Shown here: positions 8,253 through 19,003 of the stretch, piece by piece
Position numbering within the stretch: the first letter of the stretch is position 1
Layout of the letters: each line of letters starts with the position of its first letter
Translations under genes and position numbers: made by a program
Assembly: GCF_024494465.1 (NCBI RefSeq)
Contig: NZ_JAETXM010000007.1
Location: forward strand, 62,001-126,000
Reading direction: 5' to 3'
Length of the DNA stretch: 64,000 bases
Source: Bacillus sp. V3B
Lineage (GTDB): Bacteria > Bacillota > Bacilli > Bacillales > Cytobacillaceae
The notes under the pieces: generated by a model
The model's database searches: none
What the model was told of the DNA's origin: nothing
The model's input: only the letters and a program-made list of their open reading frames with translations

Positions 8253-10337
8253 TTATATTATCGATCTTTCCAGGATTTCTACTACATCTAATGTTTGAAC
8301 TTGTCCGTCCACCTCTTTTGCCTTCGTTCCATCACTGATCATAGTTAAGCAGTATGGACAGCCCGTACTAATCATCGTGGCATTGGTTTCAAGAAGCTGT
8401 TCTGTTCTCGCCAAATTAATGCGGGTTCCCTTATCTTCCTCCATCCACATGCGTCCACCACCGGCACCACAGCACATGGAATTCTCTCGGTTCCTTTCAG
8501 GTTCTACTAATTTGACTCCTGGAATGGATTTTAAGATTTCACGAGGGGCATCATACACCTTGTTGTAGCGCCCTAAATAACAAGAATCATGATACGTAAT
8601 TACTTCATCTACTTTGTTCTTCGGTGTTAATTTTCCTTCTTTAATTAATTTTTCTAGTAATTCTGTATGGTGATACACTTCTGCTTCTAACCCAAACTCA
8701 GGGTATTCATTTTTGAGTGTGTTAAAAGCATGTGGATCTACTGTGACAATTTTCTTCACATCATACTTTTTAAATGTTTCAATATTTGATGTTGCCAGTT
8801 CTTGGAACAAGAACTCATTTCCAAGACGACGTGGTGTATCTCCAGAGTTCTTTTCTTCATTTCCGAGAATGGCTACCTTCAATCCAGCCTTATTTAAAAG
8901 CTGCGTAAACGATTGAGTTATTTTTTGACTGCGGTTATCATAAGAGCCCATTGATCCAACAAAGAATAGATAATCAAACTCTTCTCCTGCTTTTTTCAAT
9001 TCTTTTGCAGTTGGAATCGTAACTTCTTCAATTAAAGCGTCACGCCAATTAGCACGTTCCTTACGGTTAATTCCCCAAGGATTCCCTTGACGTTCAATAT
9101 TAGTCATCGCCCTTTGGGCATCCGAATTCATTTTTCCTTCTGTCAAGACAAGGTAACGGCGTAAGTCAATGATTTTGTCTACATGCTCATTCATAACAGG
9201 ACATTGATCCTCACAGTTACGACAAGTCGTACAGGCCCAAATATCTTCTTCTGTCACAACATCCCCTATTAAACTTACATCTTCAAGGGTGGCCGCTACT
9301 TCGCTAGAACCAGCGCCCGCTAGAGCTAATTGATTGGCTCTTGTATTTTTAAAAAAATAAGAGGGTGCCCACGGTTGTCTGGAAGTCACCGCTGCTCCTT
9401 TTTCTGTCAAATGATTTCTCAAGTTCACAATGAGGTCCATCGGAGATAACGTTTTTCCAGTTCCTGAAGCAGGGCACATATTGGTGCATCGTCCGCATTC
9501 CGCACAGGCATACAGATCTATCAACTGATTCTGCGTAAAATCTTCAATTTTTCCCACACCAAATTCTTCCGCTGTCTCATCTTCAAAATCAACCTTCTTT
9601 AACTTCCCTACAGGACCAGTTTTCCTAAAGAAGATATTGATCATAGCAAATATCTCGTGGAATTGCTTTGACTGTGGTACAAACACTAGGAACGAGAATA
9701 CAGTCAACATGTGAATCCACCAAAACACGTAGAATAACACCGTTGCAGCCGTTGCTCCAATGCTGGAGAACAATAACGCAATAGCACCAGAGAATGGAGC
9801 GAATACGAGATTTGGTTCATGACCGATCATAACTGCTTCAAATCCCAATGCAACCAGGATCGACATGGTTAGAGTGAATAAGGCAATATAGACAAAAGCT
9901 GCTTTTCCATTTCGCTTCCACTGTAACCGTTTTAGTTTTTCACCATAACGACGGTAAAATCCATATACGATTGCTAACATCATGAGGAAGTTAGTCCACT
10001 CTTGTAGAAAGCTAAAATATTTATGCGCTTCACCGAATGGAAATTCATATCCTTTAATAAATCCCTTTATAATCAGTTCGATAAGTCCTATTTGAATGAT
10101 AAAGAATCCATAAAATAAGATTAAATGCATCGTACCGCTTTTCTTATCTTTAAATAGTTTGGACTGACCGAAACCATTCACTAATACACCATTAATTCGT
10201 TCTTTGAAGTTCGGTTCAAAATCAGCTTTCTTACCAAGCTTTATAAACAAATACCGGCTGTACAGCAAATTAGCAAATAAATAAATAGCATAACCGCCTA
10301 CAGCGATAAAGGTTAAAAGGTTTATAAGTGCTAACAT
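8253..10337 (-). CDS. fadF: Membrane ETF:menaquinone oxidoreductase (FadF/EMO type)
   Basis: 694 residues. The first 230 residues hold about six membrane segments with conserved histidines, as in heme-b NarI-like domains. Two ferredoxin-type clusters follow, CAECGRCTNMCP (278-289) and CTTCRNCEDQCP (369-380), then a C-terminal pair of CCG domains (SMCCGAGGGRMW near 620, STGCPYCLTM near 660). This is the architecture of Bacillus FadF (YwjF) and of the EMO proteins that carry electrons from reduced ETF to menaquinone. Here it is the last gene of the methylmalonyl-CoA mutase operon, 66 bases after mce. With the etfAB operon nearby, the whole electron path from acyl-CoA to quinone is encoded in 16 kb. 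Confidence 0.85.
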   Translation of the reverse strand: MLALINLLTFIAVGGYAIYLFANLLYSRYLFIKLGKKADFEPNFKERINGVLVNGFGQSKLFKDKKSGTMHLILFYGFFIIQIGLIELIIKGFIKGYEFPFGEAHKYFSFLQEWTNFLMMLAIVYGFYRRYGEKLKRLQWKRNGKAAFVYIALFTLTMSILVALGFEAVMIGHEPNLVFAPFSGAIALLFSSIGATAATVLFYVFWWIHMLTVFSFLVFVPQSKQFHEIFAMINIFFRKTGPVGKLKKVDFEDETAEEFGVGKIEDFTQNQLIDLYACAECGRCTNMCPASGTGKTLSPMDLIVNLRNHLTEKGAAVTSRQPWAPSYFFKNTRANQLALAGAGSSEVAATLEDVSLIGDVVTEEDIWACTTCRNCEDQCPVMNEHVDKIIDLRRYLVLTEGKMNSDAQRAMTNIERQGNPWGINRKERANWRDALIEEVTIPTAKELKKAGEEFDYLFFVGSMGSYDNRSQKITQSFTQLLNKAGLKVAILGNEEKNSGDTPRRLGNEFLFQELATSNIETFKKYDVKKIVTVDPHAFNTLKNEYPEFGLEAEVYHHTELLEKLIKEGKLTPKNKVDEVITYHDSCYLGRYNKVYDAPREILKSIPGVKLVEPERNRENSMCCGAGGGRMWMEEDKGTRINLARTEQLLETNATMISTGCPYCLTMISDGTKAKEVDGQVQTLDVVEILERSII

Positions 10338-10403
10338 GTCATCTCCCCTTAATCTTCCAGGTTTATTAGAAGGAAGTTTCCCCCTTCCATAAAATATATG
10401 ATT

Positions 10404-10841
10404 CTATTTTTCAATCACTTCTTTATTCCCTAGAGGCTGACACAGCTCCAGCAGCACTCCGTTTGTCGATTTCGGATGTAGAAATGCGACCAAATTGCCG
10501 TGTGCCCCTTGTTTTGGGACCTCATTGATCAACTTGACACCGTGATCTTTCAGGAACTCTAAGCGCTCGATTGAATTATCAACTTGCAAGGCAATATGGT
10601 GTAGTCCTTCCCCTCTTTTTTCAATAAATTGAGCAACCGGACTATCCGGGCTAGTCGGTTCTAAAAGTTCTAGTCGTGTCTCCCCTATTTCCAGGAAGGC
10701 GACACGAACTTTCTCACTTTCAACGGTTTCATACCCGAGACAAGTTAATCCAAGCAGTTCGGTATAAAGTTGAACGGATTCTTCCAAATCTTTTACCGCA
10801 ATCCCGATATGTTCGATTTGTTTTGGTGCCTTGACCGACAT
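10404..10841 (-). CDS. mce: Methylmalonyl-CoA epimerase
   Basis: 145 residues, a vicinal-oxygen-chelate fold protein with two beta-alpha-beta-beta-beta modules. Metal-ligand motifs are visible: IEHIGIAVKDLEES near the N-terminus, GLHHIALQVDN near residue 90 and GVLLELCQP near 130. It converts (S)- to (R)-methylmalonyl-CoA, linking propionyl-CoA carboxylase to the mutase. It follows meaB by 14 bases. No propionyl-CoA carboxylase gene is visible in the window, so that step must come from elsewhere. Confidence 0.92.
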   Translation of the reverse strand: MSVKAPKQIEHIGIAVKDLEESVQLYTELLGLTCLGYETVESEKVRVAFLEIGETRLELLEPTSPDSPVAQFIEKRGEGLHHIALQVDNSIERLEFLKDHGVKLINEVPKQGAHGNLVAFLHPKSTNGVLLELCQPLGNKEVIEK

Positions 10842-10855
10842 ATTCTTCTTCCTCT

Positions 10856-11989
10856 CTATTTAAAGTTATACTCATATGTTTTTAACAGTTGTTTCGCAGC
10901 CATGGTGGCAGACATTTCATCTCTTACTAAAGCCGCCTCAATTGCCGGAATAGATTTGCTCACTTCCGGGTGGTTGAAGAAGCTTGTTCGCAGATAATCT
11001 TCAACCATCGTATACATCCAATCAATCGTTTGCTTCCGGCGCCGCTCCCAGAACACACCTGATTCAGATGTTTGGCTGCGGAAATCTTGAATCACCTGCC
11101 AAATATCAGCAATCCCTTCACTCGTTAATGCAGAACCTGTATAGGCTTTGGGAGACCATCCTTCTGTAATCGGCTGTAAATAATGCAGAATTTGATTAAA
11201 CTCAGACTTTGCTATCAAAGCACGACGTTTATTTTCTCCATCCGCCTTATTCACAAGGATCGCATCAGCCAGCTCCATAACACCCTTTTTGATTCCTTGA
11301 AGTTCGTCACCTCCACCTGTCAACATGACTAACAGAAAGAAATCAACCATGGAACGTACTGTCACTTCACTTTGCCCGATCCCCATGGTTTCAACAAGAA
11401 TGACATCAAAGCCAGCTGCTTCACATACAAGCATGGTTTCCCTACTTTTCCGATTTAACCCACCTAGGGTTCCACCTGAAGCCGATGGTCGGATAAATGC
11501 CTGGGGATGACGTGAGAGCATTTCCATCCTCGTTTTGTCTCCAAGAATGCTGCCTCCTGTAACCGTACTACTCGGATCGACAGCAAGTATTGCAACGCGA
11601 TGCCCTTTCTCACAAAGCATAGTGCCCAACGTTTCTATGAATGTACTTTTTCCAGCTCCAGGAACACCGGTAATTCCGACCCGTATTGAATTTCCAGTGT
11701 AGGGGAGCAACTCCTTCAACACTTCTTGAGCCATTTCCATATGCTTAGCATTATTACTTTCAACCAGAGTAATGGTTTGTGCTAGAATGGTTCGATTCCT
11801 TGAAAGTACCCCATCGATATAATCACTTATCGTTAACCGATTCCGACGTGGCGTAAGTAGTGGTGCTGTATGATTAATATTGTCTTTCCGTTTAGAGTTT
11901 TCCCCTGTAATCCCTTCTACCACACGAGACGTAAATTCTGCTCCTGCATCTACTGGTACCCATTCCGGTATTTTTTCTTTATTATCCAT
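10856..11989 (-). CDS. meaB: MeaB-type GTPase chaperone of methylmalonyl-CoA mutase
   Basis: 377 residues from the ATG at 11989. This start overlaps the mutB stop by eight bases (ATGGATAA) and has GAGGAAGAG upstream, so translation is probably coupled; an in-frame start six codons earlier is less likely. Walker A is [15 protein letters not shown] near residue 104, followed by [20 protein letters not shown] and [11 protein letters not shown], the G3 region of the G3E family, and NKADGENK near 240 for guanine recognition. MeaB gates cofactor loading and protects the B12-dependent mutase from inactivation. Its position between mutB and mce supports the assignment. Confidence 0.92.
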   Translation of the reverse strand: MDNKEKIPEWVPVDAGAEFTSRVVEGITGENSKRKDNINHTAPLLTPRRNRLTISDYIDGVLSRNRTILAQTITLVESNNAKHMEMAQEVLKELLPYTGNSIRVGITGVPGAGKSTFIETLGTMLCEKGHRVAILAVDPSSTVTGGSILGDKTRMEMLSRHPQAFIRPSASGGTLGGLNRKSRETMLVCEAAGFDVILVETMGIGQSEVTVRSMVDFFLLVMLTGGGDELQGIKKGVMELADAILVNKADGENKRRALIAKSEFNQILHYLQPITEGWSPKAYTGSALTSEGIADIWQVIQDFRSQTSESGVFWERRRKQTIDWMYTMVEDYLRTSFFNHPEVSKSIPAIEAALVRDEMSATMAAKQLLKTYEYNFK

Positions 11990-14156
11990 ATTGGATCTCT
12001 TCCTCAAGACGTCGGATGATCTCTTCTAGTACTTTTTGAGCTGCGGCAGGGATCACGGTACCAGGTCCGAAAATAGCTGATGCTCCATTCTGCTTTAAGA
12101 ATTCATAATCCTGGGCTGGAATCACTCCGCCTACAACCACAACGATATCTTCACGGCCAAGTTTTCTTAATTCTTCTACTAACTGTGGCAATAATGTTTT
12201 ATGGCCGGCAGCAAGAGAACTCATCCCTACAACATGAACATCATTTTCTACAGCCTGCATGGCTGTTTCTTCCGGGGTTTGGAATAGTGGTCCGATATCG
12301 ACATCAAAGCCCAAATCAGCAAATGCTGTGGAAATAACCTTTGACCCGCGATCATGACCGTCCTGCCCCATTTTTGCAATCATAATCCTGGGGCGTCTAC
12401 CTTCCTGTTTTTCGAATACGTCTGCCATTTTCCTAACTTGTGCAACCTGTTCGTCTTCACCAAACTCCGCAGTGTATACTCCGGATATGGAACGAATGAC
12501 AGCCTTATGGCGATCCACTACCTTTTCATAAGCATCTGAAATTTCACCAAGGCTTGCTCTTGCTCTTGTTGCTTCAATGGCTAAAGCTAATAGATTTCCT
12601 TCCCCTGTCTCAGCTGCCTTTGTAATGGCATCAAGAGTTGATTTCACTAATGTTTCATCACGGTTTGAACGCAATTCTTTCAATCTATGAAGCTGTGCTT
12701 CACGTACCGCCGTATTGTCTACTTCAAGAATTTCAAGCGGATCTTCCTGTTCTAATCGATATTGGTTAACACCAATGATGACTTCTTTACCAGAATCAAT
12801 TTGAGCCTGACGGCGGGCTGCGGCTTCTTCAATCCTCATTTTTGGCAAGCCTGTTTCGATTGCCTTAGCCATTCCGCCAAGTGACTCAACCTCTTGAATA
12901 TGTGTCCAAGCACGGTTGATAAGATCCTTGGTAAGGGATTCTACATAATAGGACCCACCCCACGGATCGACAACCTTAGAAATCCCTGTTTCATCTTGCA
13001 AAAATAATTGGGTATTGCGGGCAATTCGGGCTGAAAAGTCCGTTGGAAGGGCGATCGCCTCGTCCAGTGCATTCGTATGAAGCGACTGGGTATGCCCTAG
13101 TGCAGCTGCCATAGCTTCAACGCAGGTTCTTGTCACATTATTAAACGGATCCTGCTCTGTGAGACTCCAGCCAGAGGTTTGACTATGTGTCCTTAAAGCC
13201 ATTGATTTTTCATTTTTAGGGTTAAACGGTTTGATGAGTTTCGCCCAAATCATCCGTGCCGCCCGCATTTTTGCTACTTCCATAAAATAGTTCTTTCCGA
13301 TAGCCCAGAAGAAAGATAACCGTGGTGCAAATGAATCAATATCGATGCCGGCTTTTAATCCGGTCCTTACATATTCCAATCCGTCTGCCAGTGTGTAGCC
13401 TAATTCAATATCTGCAGTCGCTCCCGCTTCCTGCATATGGTAACCGGAAATACTAATGCTGTTGAACTTAGGCATATGCTGTGAAGTATATTCAAAAATA
13501 TCAGCAATGATCTTCATCGAAGCTTCAGGTGGATAAATATACGTATTCCGTACCATATATTCTTTTAAAATATCATTTTGAATTGTTCCGGTTAGCTGTG
13601 ATTGGTGAACTCCTTGTTCCTCAGCGGCAACAATGTAGAAAGCCATAATAGGAAGAACCGCTCCGTTCATCGTCATCGAAACAGACATTTTATCCAACGG
13701 AATACCGTCAAATAATATTTTCATATCTAAAATCGAATCAACGGCAACTCCGGCTTTTCCTACATCCCCGACTACACGCGGATGATCGGAATCATAGCCG
13801 CGGTGTGTAGCCAGGTCAAAGGCAATCGAAAGTCCTTTCTGACCCGCTGCCAGATTTCTTCGATAGAAGGCATTACTTTCCTCTGCCGTAGAGAATCCGG
13901 CATATTGACGAACGGTCCATGGCTTTGTGATATACATGGTAGGATAGGGACCACGTAAAAAGGGAGCAATTCCGGCAACATAGTCTAGATGTTCAATCCC
14001 AGTCAAGTCTTTATCGTCGTATAAAGGCTTAACATTAATATGTTCCATTGTCTTCCATATATGATCGTCTAAATTAGCCTTATCCAATGGCTCCGTAAAA
14101 TCTGATTCAGTGTTTCCTCTATAATCAATAGTCGAAAAATTCGGATTATTAATCAT
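11982..14156 (-). CDS. mutB: Methylmalonyl-CoA mutase, catalytic large subunit
   Basis: 724 residues. It rearranges (R)-methylmalonyl-CoA to succinyl-CoA with adenosylcobalamin. The N-terminal TIM barrel has the substrate-binding segments [17 protein letters not shown] near 75 and [14 protein letters not shown] near 115. The C-terminal cobalamin domain carries DGHDRG near 606, where the His is the lower axial ligand, followed by the G-rich strands GMSSLAAGH and VVVGGVIP. Unlike mutA, the full DxHxxG motif is intact. The start overlaps the mutA stop by four bases (ATGA), a tightly coupled heterodimer pair. Confidence 0.95.
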   Translation of the reverse strand: MINNPNFSTIDYRGNTESDFTEPLDKANLDDHIWKTMEHINVKPLYDDKDLTGIEHLDYVAGIAPFLRGPYPTMYITKPWTVRQYAGFSTAEESNAFYRRNLAAGQKGLSIAFDLATHRGYDSDHPRVVGDVGKAGVAVDSILDMKILFDGIPLDKMSVSMTMNGAVLPIMAFYIVAAEEQGVHQSQLTGTIQNDILKEYMVRNTYIYPPEASMKIIADIFEYTSQHMPKFNSISISGYHMQEAGATADIELGYTLADGLEYVRTGLKAGIDIDSFAPRLSFFWAIGKNYFMEVAKMRAARMIWAKLIKPFNPKNEKSMALRTHSQTSGWSLTEQDPFNNVTRTCVEAMAAALGHTQSLHTNALDEAIALPTDFSARIARNTQLFLQDETGISKVVDPWGGSYYVESLTKDLINRAWTHIQEVESLGGMAKAIETGLPKMRIEEAAARRQAQIDSGKEVIIGVNQYRLEQEDPLEILEVDNTAVREAQLHRLKELRSNRDETLVKSTLDAITKAAETGEGNLLALAIEATRARASLGEISDAYEKVVDRHKAVIRSISGVYTAEFGEDEQVAQVRKMADVFEKQEGRRPRIMIAKMGQDGHDRGSKVISTAFADLGFDVDIGPLFQTPEETAMQAVENDVHVVGMSSLAAGHKTLLPQLVEELRKLGREDIVVVVGGVIPAQDYEFLKQNGASAIFGPGTVIPAAAQKVLEEIIRRLEEEIQYG

Positions 14157-16318
14157 CGTCCAATTCCTTTCCGCTGTTGAAGATCAAACAGCACGTTATA
14201 ACAATTTGATTGCATGTGGACAAAATCATCCACTCCTGCTTGCTTGAATCGTTCCGCTTGTTCTGAATTTGGAAGACCCGCTACGAAAAGAATGCTGTCC
14301 GGATTTTCCTGTTTAAGCTTTTGTGCCAATTGTGGTACTATTTCTGGATAAGTCGCGTCATTCGAGCAGATCACAACGATTGAAGTACCAGATGTAAGGG
14401 CAGCATGAACCGCTTCATCAATTGTTGAAAATCCGTTATTTGAAATCACTTCAAACCCGCCAACCCCGAAGAATTCTCTGGAGAAATCAGCACGCGGTTT
14501 ATGCTGTGAAATCGGCCCCATGTTCGCAAGAAAGACTTTAGGGTAGGAACCATTCGTTTCTTTATACATCTCTGCCTTTTTCCTTAAACCCTCAAAGCGT
14601 TCTGCTCCACGATGGATATTTAATGCTTGAATGGTTGGTGAAGCCTTGTCCATTTGTCTAATAGCCTTAACCCATTCACTTAAAGTGATACCAGCTTGGA
14701 TGGCTTCCAGAGAAAGATGTACGTTTCCTTCTTTAGAGACCCCCAATTCATTGAGGAGTGAATTCTTCTTACTTCCATCATTTGCTTTTCGATAATTACC
14801 TACTTCTTCACAGCGGGTTTGATAGACAGAATCCTTATCCGCTTTAGGCACTGAAAGTTTTTGCTCAATTAAGTTTGGATACATATTAGTTCCTACAAAC
14901 TTATCTTTACGTCGACCAATATTGTTTAAACGTTTGTCAGCTATTTCTTTGATTTGCTCTTGTACGTAACTGCTATCAAGAGTTTTGAACATCCCGCCAT
15001 TTTTCTCAATCTGCTGGAATTGTTTCCATGCTTCTTTAGCAAGAGAATCGGTAAGAGATTCAACGTACCAGGAACCCCCAGCTATATCGGCCACTTTCGA
15101 TAAATGAGCTTCCTTTTCCAAAATGATTTGCGTATTTCTTGCAATCCGTCGGGAAAATTCATCGGGTGGACGAATCGCTTCATCAAAAGGTGATATATGA
15201 AGACTATCAACTCCACCAATAACGGCTGCAAATGCTTCCGAAGTTCCACGAAGGATATTGACATATGGATCATACACGGTTTTAGTCCAGTATGATGTTC
15301 GCGCATGAATGGTCATTTTCTGTGCTTCTTCATTTCCGCCAAAAGCAGCAATGATCTTAGACCAAAGTAATCGGACGGCACGAAGTTTAGATATTTCCAT
15401 AAAGAAGTTCGAACCAATCGAGAAGGAAAAGAGCATTCTTGGTGCCATTTCTTCAATGGATAATCCTCTTTCTTGCATCTCACGAATATATTCCACACCG
15501 GTAGCCAAAGTGAAAGCTAATTCTTGAACAGCATTTCCTCCTGCATTGTGATAAGGATCTCCCTGTACGAGAATGGTCTTTAATTCTGGGGTTTCTTTTT
15601 TTGCCCAGGAAGTTTGATGAGCTAATAAATCATAGGACTTCTTTAGTGAAAACGGGATTGTCCCTTCTTTTACCAATGTTCCTAATGGATCCATACCCAC
15701 AGAACCGCGCAGTTTACTTATTTCCATGCCTGCTGCTTTCGCATGTGCAACCACCATGCAATAAATAGGTAATCCTGCACAACCTGCTTGAATAAGAAGT
15801 GGTGTTTGTTCAAGGTCAATTCCCTTCAAAGCATTACCTAGATCCTGGTAAGAACTAATGGATACTCCTCCCTTGCCTACTTTTTCAGGGGAGACTTGAT
15901 CTGGATCCTGTCCTAGGGAAGAGGCTTGATCGAGCACAAGGTTCAGCATCGTCTGGCCGCATTGTAGATCATTTTTTGCTGCCTCATTAAATTCTAAAGG
16001 TGTAGGATAGACAAGCTCCTGACATACCTCCCAGGTTTTATCTTGATAACCTAATGCCCGTGTTCCACGCACATATGGAGCTGCGCCTGGTAATGAAGAA
16101 AGGTGTGAAAGACCCTCTATATCCTCTTTTCTATATAATGGTTGAAGGAAAATACCTTCATAGGTTTTCGAAATCAGCTTCTCCTCAAAGGAGGCGTCTT
16201 TTAATGATTTCTCTGCCACTTCCCTCCACTCTTTATAGGAAGGGTGTGGAAATTCACTGAATAGCTGATTTTCTTCGATAATATCTTGATCTTTTTGCTT
16301 CTGAACAACATTTGTCAT
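14153..16318 (-). CDS. mutA: Methylmalonyl-CoA mutase, small subunit
   Basis: 721 residues, homologous to MutB but diverged, as expected of the non-catalytic partner. In the cobalamin-like domain the DxHxxG motif is replaced ([20 protein letters not shown] near 610), so it should not bind B12. It is the first gene of mutA-mutB-meaB-mce-fadF, with a strong GAGAGGGGGA site before the ATG. The promoter has a weak -35, a flanking ATTCAGATTA inverted repeat, and an ATTGTCGACAAA operator. A LysR-family gene is transcribed divergently from the same 200-bp region. Confidence 0.93.
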   Translation of the reverse strand: MTNVVQKQKDQDIIEENQLFSEFPHPSYKEWREVAEKSLKDASFEEKLISKTYEGIFLQPLYRKEDIEGLSHLSSLPGAAPYVRGTRALGYQDKTWEVCQELVYPTPLEFNEAAKNDLQCGQTMLNLVLDQASSLGQDPDQVSPEKVGKGGVSISSYQDLGNALKGIDLEQTPLLIQAGCAGLPIYCMVVAHAKAAGMEISKLRGSVGMDPLGTLVKEGTIPFSLKKSYDLLAHQTSWAKKETPELKTILVQGDPYHNAGGNAVQELAFTLATGVEYIREMQERGLSIEEMAPRMLFSFSIGSNFFMEISKLRAVRLLWSKIIAAFGGNEEAQKMTIHARTSYWTKTVYDPYVNILRGTSEAFAAVIGGVDSLHISPFDEAIRPPDEFSRRIARNTQIILEKEAHLSKVADIAGGSWYVESLTDSLAKEAWKQFQQIEKNGGMFKTLDSSYVQEQIKEIADKRLNNIGRRKDKFVGTNMYPNLIEQKLSVPKADKDSVYQTRCEEVGNYRKANDGSKKNSLLNELGVSKEGNVHLSLEAIQAGITLSEWVKAIRQMDKASPTIQALNIHRGAERFEGLRKKAEMYKETNGSYPKVFLANMGPISQHKPRADFSREFFGVGGFEVISNNGFSTIDEAVHAALTSGTSIVVICSNDATYPEIVPQLAQKLKQENPDSILFVAGLPNSEQAERFKQAGVDDFVHMQSNCYNVLFDLQQRKGIGR

Positions 16319-16419
16319 CGTTTATCCCCCTCTCTTTCATCAAAAATTGATTTCTCTAAATGGAATGTCATGATTTGCCGGGCGATGTTTAGTCACTTAC
16401 TTAAAGAAAAATATTGTTG

Positions 16420-16431
16420 ATTGTCGACAAA
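16420..16431 (-). promoter_or_regulatory. Operator ATTGTCGACAAA before mutA
   Basis: 11 of 12 matches to the palindrome ATTGTCGACAAT. It lies 12 bases downstream of the mutA -10 box, the same place as at acd, the ring-cleavage operon and the enoyl-CoA hydratase gene. Confidence 0.75.
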
Positions 16432-16442
16432 TATATATATTT

Positions 16443-16487
16443 ATTGTACAATTCAGATTAGTCAAAGTAAATTAAAATAATCTGAAT
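16443..16487 (-). promoter_or_regulatory. mutA promoter with ATTCAGATTA inverted repeat
   Basis: On the minus strand, -35 TTTACT (16471-16466) and -10 TACAAT (16448-16443) have a 17-bp spacer. ATTCAGATTA (16451-16460) and TAATCTGAAT (16478-16487) form a perfect 10-bp inverted repeat around the -35. This is a plausible site for the divergent LysR protein. Confidence 0.7.
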
Positions 16488-16521
16488 GTAACTTCATTAT
16501 TTCTGAAAGATAGGTGAAATT

Positions 16522-17445
16522 ATGCATATTGAACAAATTGAATATATTGTAGAAGTAGCAAAGGTTGGGTCTATTTCCAAAGCCGCTAAAAACCTTCATG
16601 TATCTGTGTCTACCATTAGCCAATCCATTACTAGTTTTGAAGAAAGATATGGTGTTAAATTGTTTAAAAGGTCCAGATTAGGAACGATACCAACGGATCA
16701 AGGAAAAAAGGTGATTAATAAAGCCTTTGATGTTTGTTTAAAGTTAATTGAATTAGAAAAAGAGACTCAAAACCATCATGATAGCACGAACAATCAATTA
16801 AGTATCGTAAGTAGTCCAAGTATACTTTTAACTTACTTACCAGATACCATCCCTGTCTTTCAAAAAAAATACCCTCATATAGATATTATGATTAAAGAGC
16901 ACTTAAATATTTTAGAAATTTTAAAACAAAATGAAACAGATATCGGATTTATATCTTTAAATGAAACACACTGGATTGAATGGGCCGCCCAATACAAAAA
17001 TAATTTTCATTTTGATACTTTATCTCAAGGAAGATTGTGTGTATGTGTTAGCAAGCATTCCCCTCTTTCCTTTAAAGATAGTCTTACACCTGAAGATTTG
17101 CTAGGTCAGAATCATGTCGTGTATTCAAGTACGAAACATGTTTATGAAAATATCAGTCAGCAATATGGACCTTTAAAAATCCTTTTCGACACCTATAATA
17201 CGGAGATATTAAAAAAGTCTGTTATAAGTGGAATAGCGGTTACCCTTCTTTCTGATATCATTATGAAGGATGATCCTAGTGTGAAAAGTGGCGATATCAT
17301 TCCGATTCCACTCACCAACTATGAGAACGCTAATTTAACCTATGGGATTGTTCGTTCTAAAAAGAGAAGTTTTTCACCGCAAACTCGTGATTTTATTAAA
17401 ACAATGAGAGAGCAGATTGAAAAAGGAATTATTGTTAGTAGATAG
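16522..17445 (+). CDS. LysR-type transcriptional regulator
   Basis: 307 residues. The N-terminal winged helix is clear (IEYIVEVAKVGSISKAAKN, then VSVSTISQSITSFEERYG), followed by a two-lobe effector domain from about residue 90. It is transcribed away from the mutA operon with about 200 bp between the starts. That interval holds the ATTCAGATTA...TAATCTGAAT inverted repeat, the best candidate for its binding site. LysR proteins usually activate a divergent operon in response to a pathway metabolite; a CoA ester or an organic acid is a guess. A perfect hairpin terminator follows 70 bases after the stop. Confidence 0.88.
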   Translation: MHIEQIEYIVEVAKVGSISKAAKNLHVSVSTISQSITSFEERYGVKLFKRSRLGTIPTDQGKKVINKAFDVCLKLIELEKETQNHHDSTNNQLSIVSSPSILLTYLPDTIPVFQKKYPHIDIMIKEHLNILEILKQNETDIGFISLNETHWIEWAAQYKNNFHFDTLSQGRLCVCVSKHSPLSFKDSLTPEDLLGQNHVVYSSTKHVYENISQQYGPLKILFDTYNTEILKKSVISGIAVTLLSDIIMKDDPSVKSGDIIPIPLTNYENANLTYGIVRSKKRSFSPQTRDFIKTMREQIEKGIIVSR

Positions 17446-17486
17446 TTATTGAAGGGCTCTAGCCATTTCTAACTTTACGGATAGAA

Positions 17487-17500
17487 GATATCCGGATATC
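17487..17500. repeat. 14-bp palindrome GATATCCGGATATC
   Basis: A perfect palindrome without a loop lies between the LysR stop and the terminator hairpin. Function is unknown. It could be a protein site or part of the 3' end structure. Confidence 0.4.
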
Positions 17501-17512
17501 CTTTTATTTGAG

Positions 17513-17547
17513 TGAATGTCCTTCATTACTATTTTGAAGGACATTCA
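17513..17547 (+). terminator. Terminator after the LysR gene
   Basis: TGAATGTCCTTCA and TGAAGGACATTCA form perfect 13-bp arms with a 9-base loop, followed by TTCTCTTTTTTATT. It sits between convergent genes and may also stop the CoA-transferase transcript. Confidence 0.85.
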
Positions 17548-17585
17548 TTCTCTTTTTTATTGGACCATGATATTCATTAAAGGCA

Positions 17586-18821
17586 TTAACTTTCTCGTTT
17601 TTTCTTCCCCTGTGATTTTTGAATAGTTTTAGATTCATAGAATCGATTAATATCTTCATCAGAGTAACCAAGCTCTGATAAAATCTCTTCATTGTCCATT
17701 CCGATATCTGGCATAGCTCTCCATGTTCTCCCAGGGTTCTTTTTAAATTTAGGAACAACATTTACACCTTTTATTACATTTCCTTCGTTATCTTCCCATT
17801 CCGTGAAAACTTCCCGAATCTGTACATGTGGATCTTCTGACAGACTTTGATAATCCATGATTTTACTGCATGGAATTCCTGCTTCTAAAAGAATTTCCTC
17901 TACTTCACTGGCTGGTTTACTTAGACATATTTCTTTTAATCTTTCTTCCACAATTTTTCCCGCAGGTGTATCTAATCGAATAGAGCCGCTTCCCCCTGGT
18001 ATTAAATCACTTCCATATTCTAAACCTAATAATGGAAGTCCTTTTTTCAAGGTACCCGCTCCCATCCAGAAGACATACACATATTCTCCATCTTGACAGG
18101 TATACAATCCAACAGCTGCAAAATCGGTATGATGATTTCCTTGTCTCCCATATTCTTTTCCCCTTGTTAAATAATCAGTTGCCCAGTATTGTGCACGAAG
18201 AAGGACTTCATATTGCGCCACATCTATACTTTCTCCTTCACCTGTCATTTTAGCACGATACACCGCAGCCATCCCAGCAAATGCGGCATAAACCCCGGTC
18301 ATATAGTCTCCAGTAAAGGGCTGCGCAGCAATCGGTGGACGATCAGCAAAACCATTGACACTCATATAGCCACTAAATGCTTGTGCAAGGGCATCGAAGG
18401 AAGGGCGTTTGACGTATTTTTCAATCCCTGTTTGACCAAAGCCGGAAATATGAATAATAACTAGCTGTGGATTGATCTCCCACAACCGCTCATCAGTTAA
18501 CCCCCATTTTTCATATTGTCCTCCCTTTGCTGCTTCAATAAAGATATCTACTTCTTTAATTAGCTCAAAGAAGACTTCTTCTCCTTCTGGTGTAGGAATA
18601 TTTAACGCAATGGTTCTTTGATTCCGACGCTCTTGTGGAGCCTGCATCGTTCCTGCAAAACGAGATAAGTCAGGTGTTATCGCATTTTCAACCCAAATGA
18701 CATCTGCCCCAAAGTCAGCAAATAGTTGGGCACAATGTGGTCCAGCCAATACTTGGTCAGCATGTAATACCTTAATTCCTTGTAAAGGCCCAAATTTCGG
18801 TAAGTTTTTATTATCCAGCAT
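17586..18821 (-). CDS. Class III CoA-transferase (CaiB/BaiF family)
   Basis: 411 residues from the ATG at 18821, chosen for AAAAGGAGAG upstream; the open frame extends 21 codons further without a good site. Family features are GIKVLHADQVLAGPHCAQLFADFGADVIWVE at the N-terminus, the RNQRTIALN segment, and the position of the usual catalytic Asp in the AFSGYMSVNG / TGDYMTGVYAAFAGM region near 180-205. These enzymes move CoA between acids (formyl, succinyl, carnitine, benzylsuccinate types). It lies downstream of the TRAP transporter genes in the same direction, so it may activate the imported acid. The substrate is not shown. Confidence 0.85.
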   Translation of the reverse strand: MLDNKNLPKFGPLQGIKVLHADQVLAGPHCAQLFADFGADVIWVENAITPDLSRFAGTMQAPQERRNQRTIALNIPTPEGEEVFFELIKEVDIFIEAAKGGQYEKWGLTDERLWEINPQLVIIHISGFGQTGIEKYVKRPSFDALAQAFSGYMSVNGFADRPPIAAQPFTGDYMTGVYAAFAGMAAVYRAKMTGEGESIDVAQYEVLLRAQYWATDYLTRGKEYGRQGNHHTDFAAVGLYTCQDGEYVYVFWMGAGTLKKGLPLLGLEYGSDLIPGGSGSIRLDTPAGKIVEERLKEICLSKPASEVEEILLEAGIPCSKIMDYQSLSEDPHVQIREVFTEWEDNEGNVIKGVNVVPKFKKNPGRTWRAMPDIGMDNEEILSELGYSDEDINRFYESKTIQKSQGKKKRES

Positions 18822-19003
18822 TTCAATTCTCTCCTTTTCTTCTAAAAGACAATAAATAGGACTGCCCCATAGGGTGAATAACACCGTTTCTATTGGGACA
18901 ATTCCTATTTATCTGTTAAATATACTTGTCTATCATTATCAGCTAAATGGTTAAATTATCATAACCAACAGATATTTAATTAGATAACTATCTCGCTAGC
19001 TAG

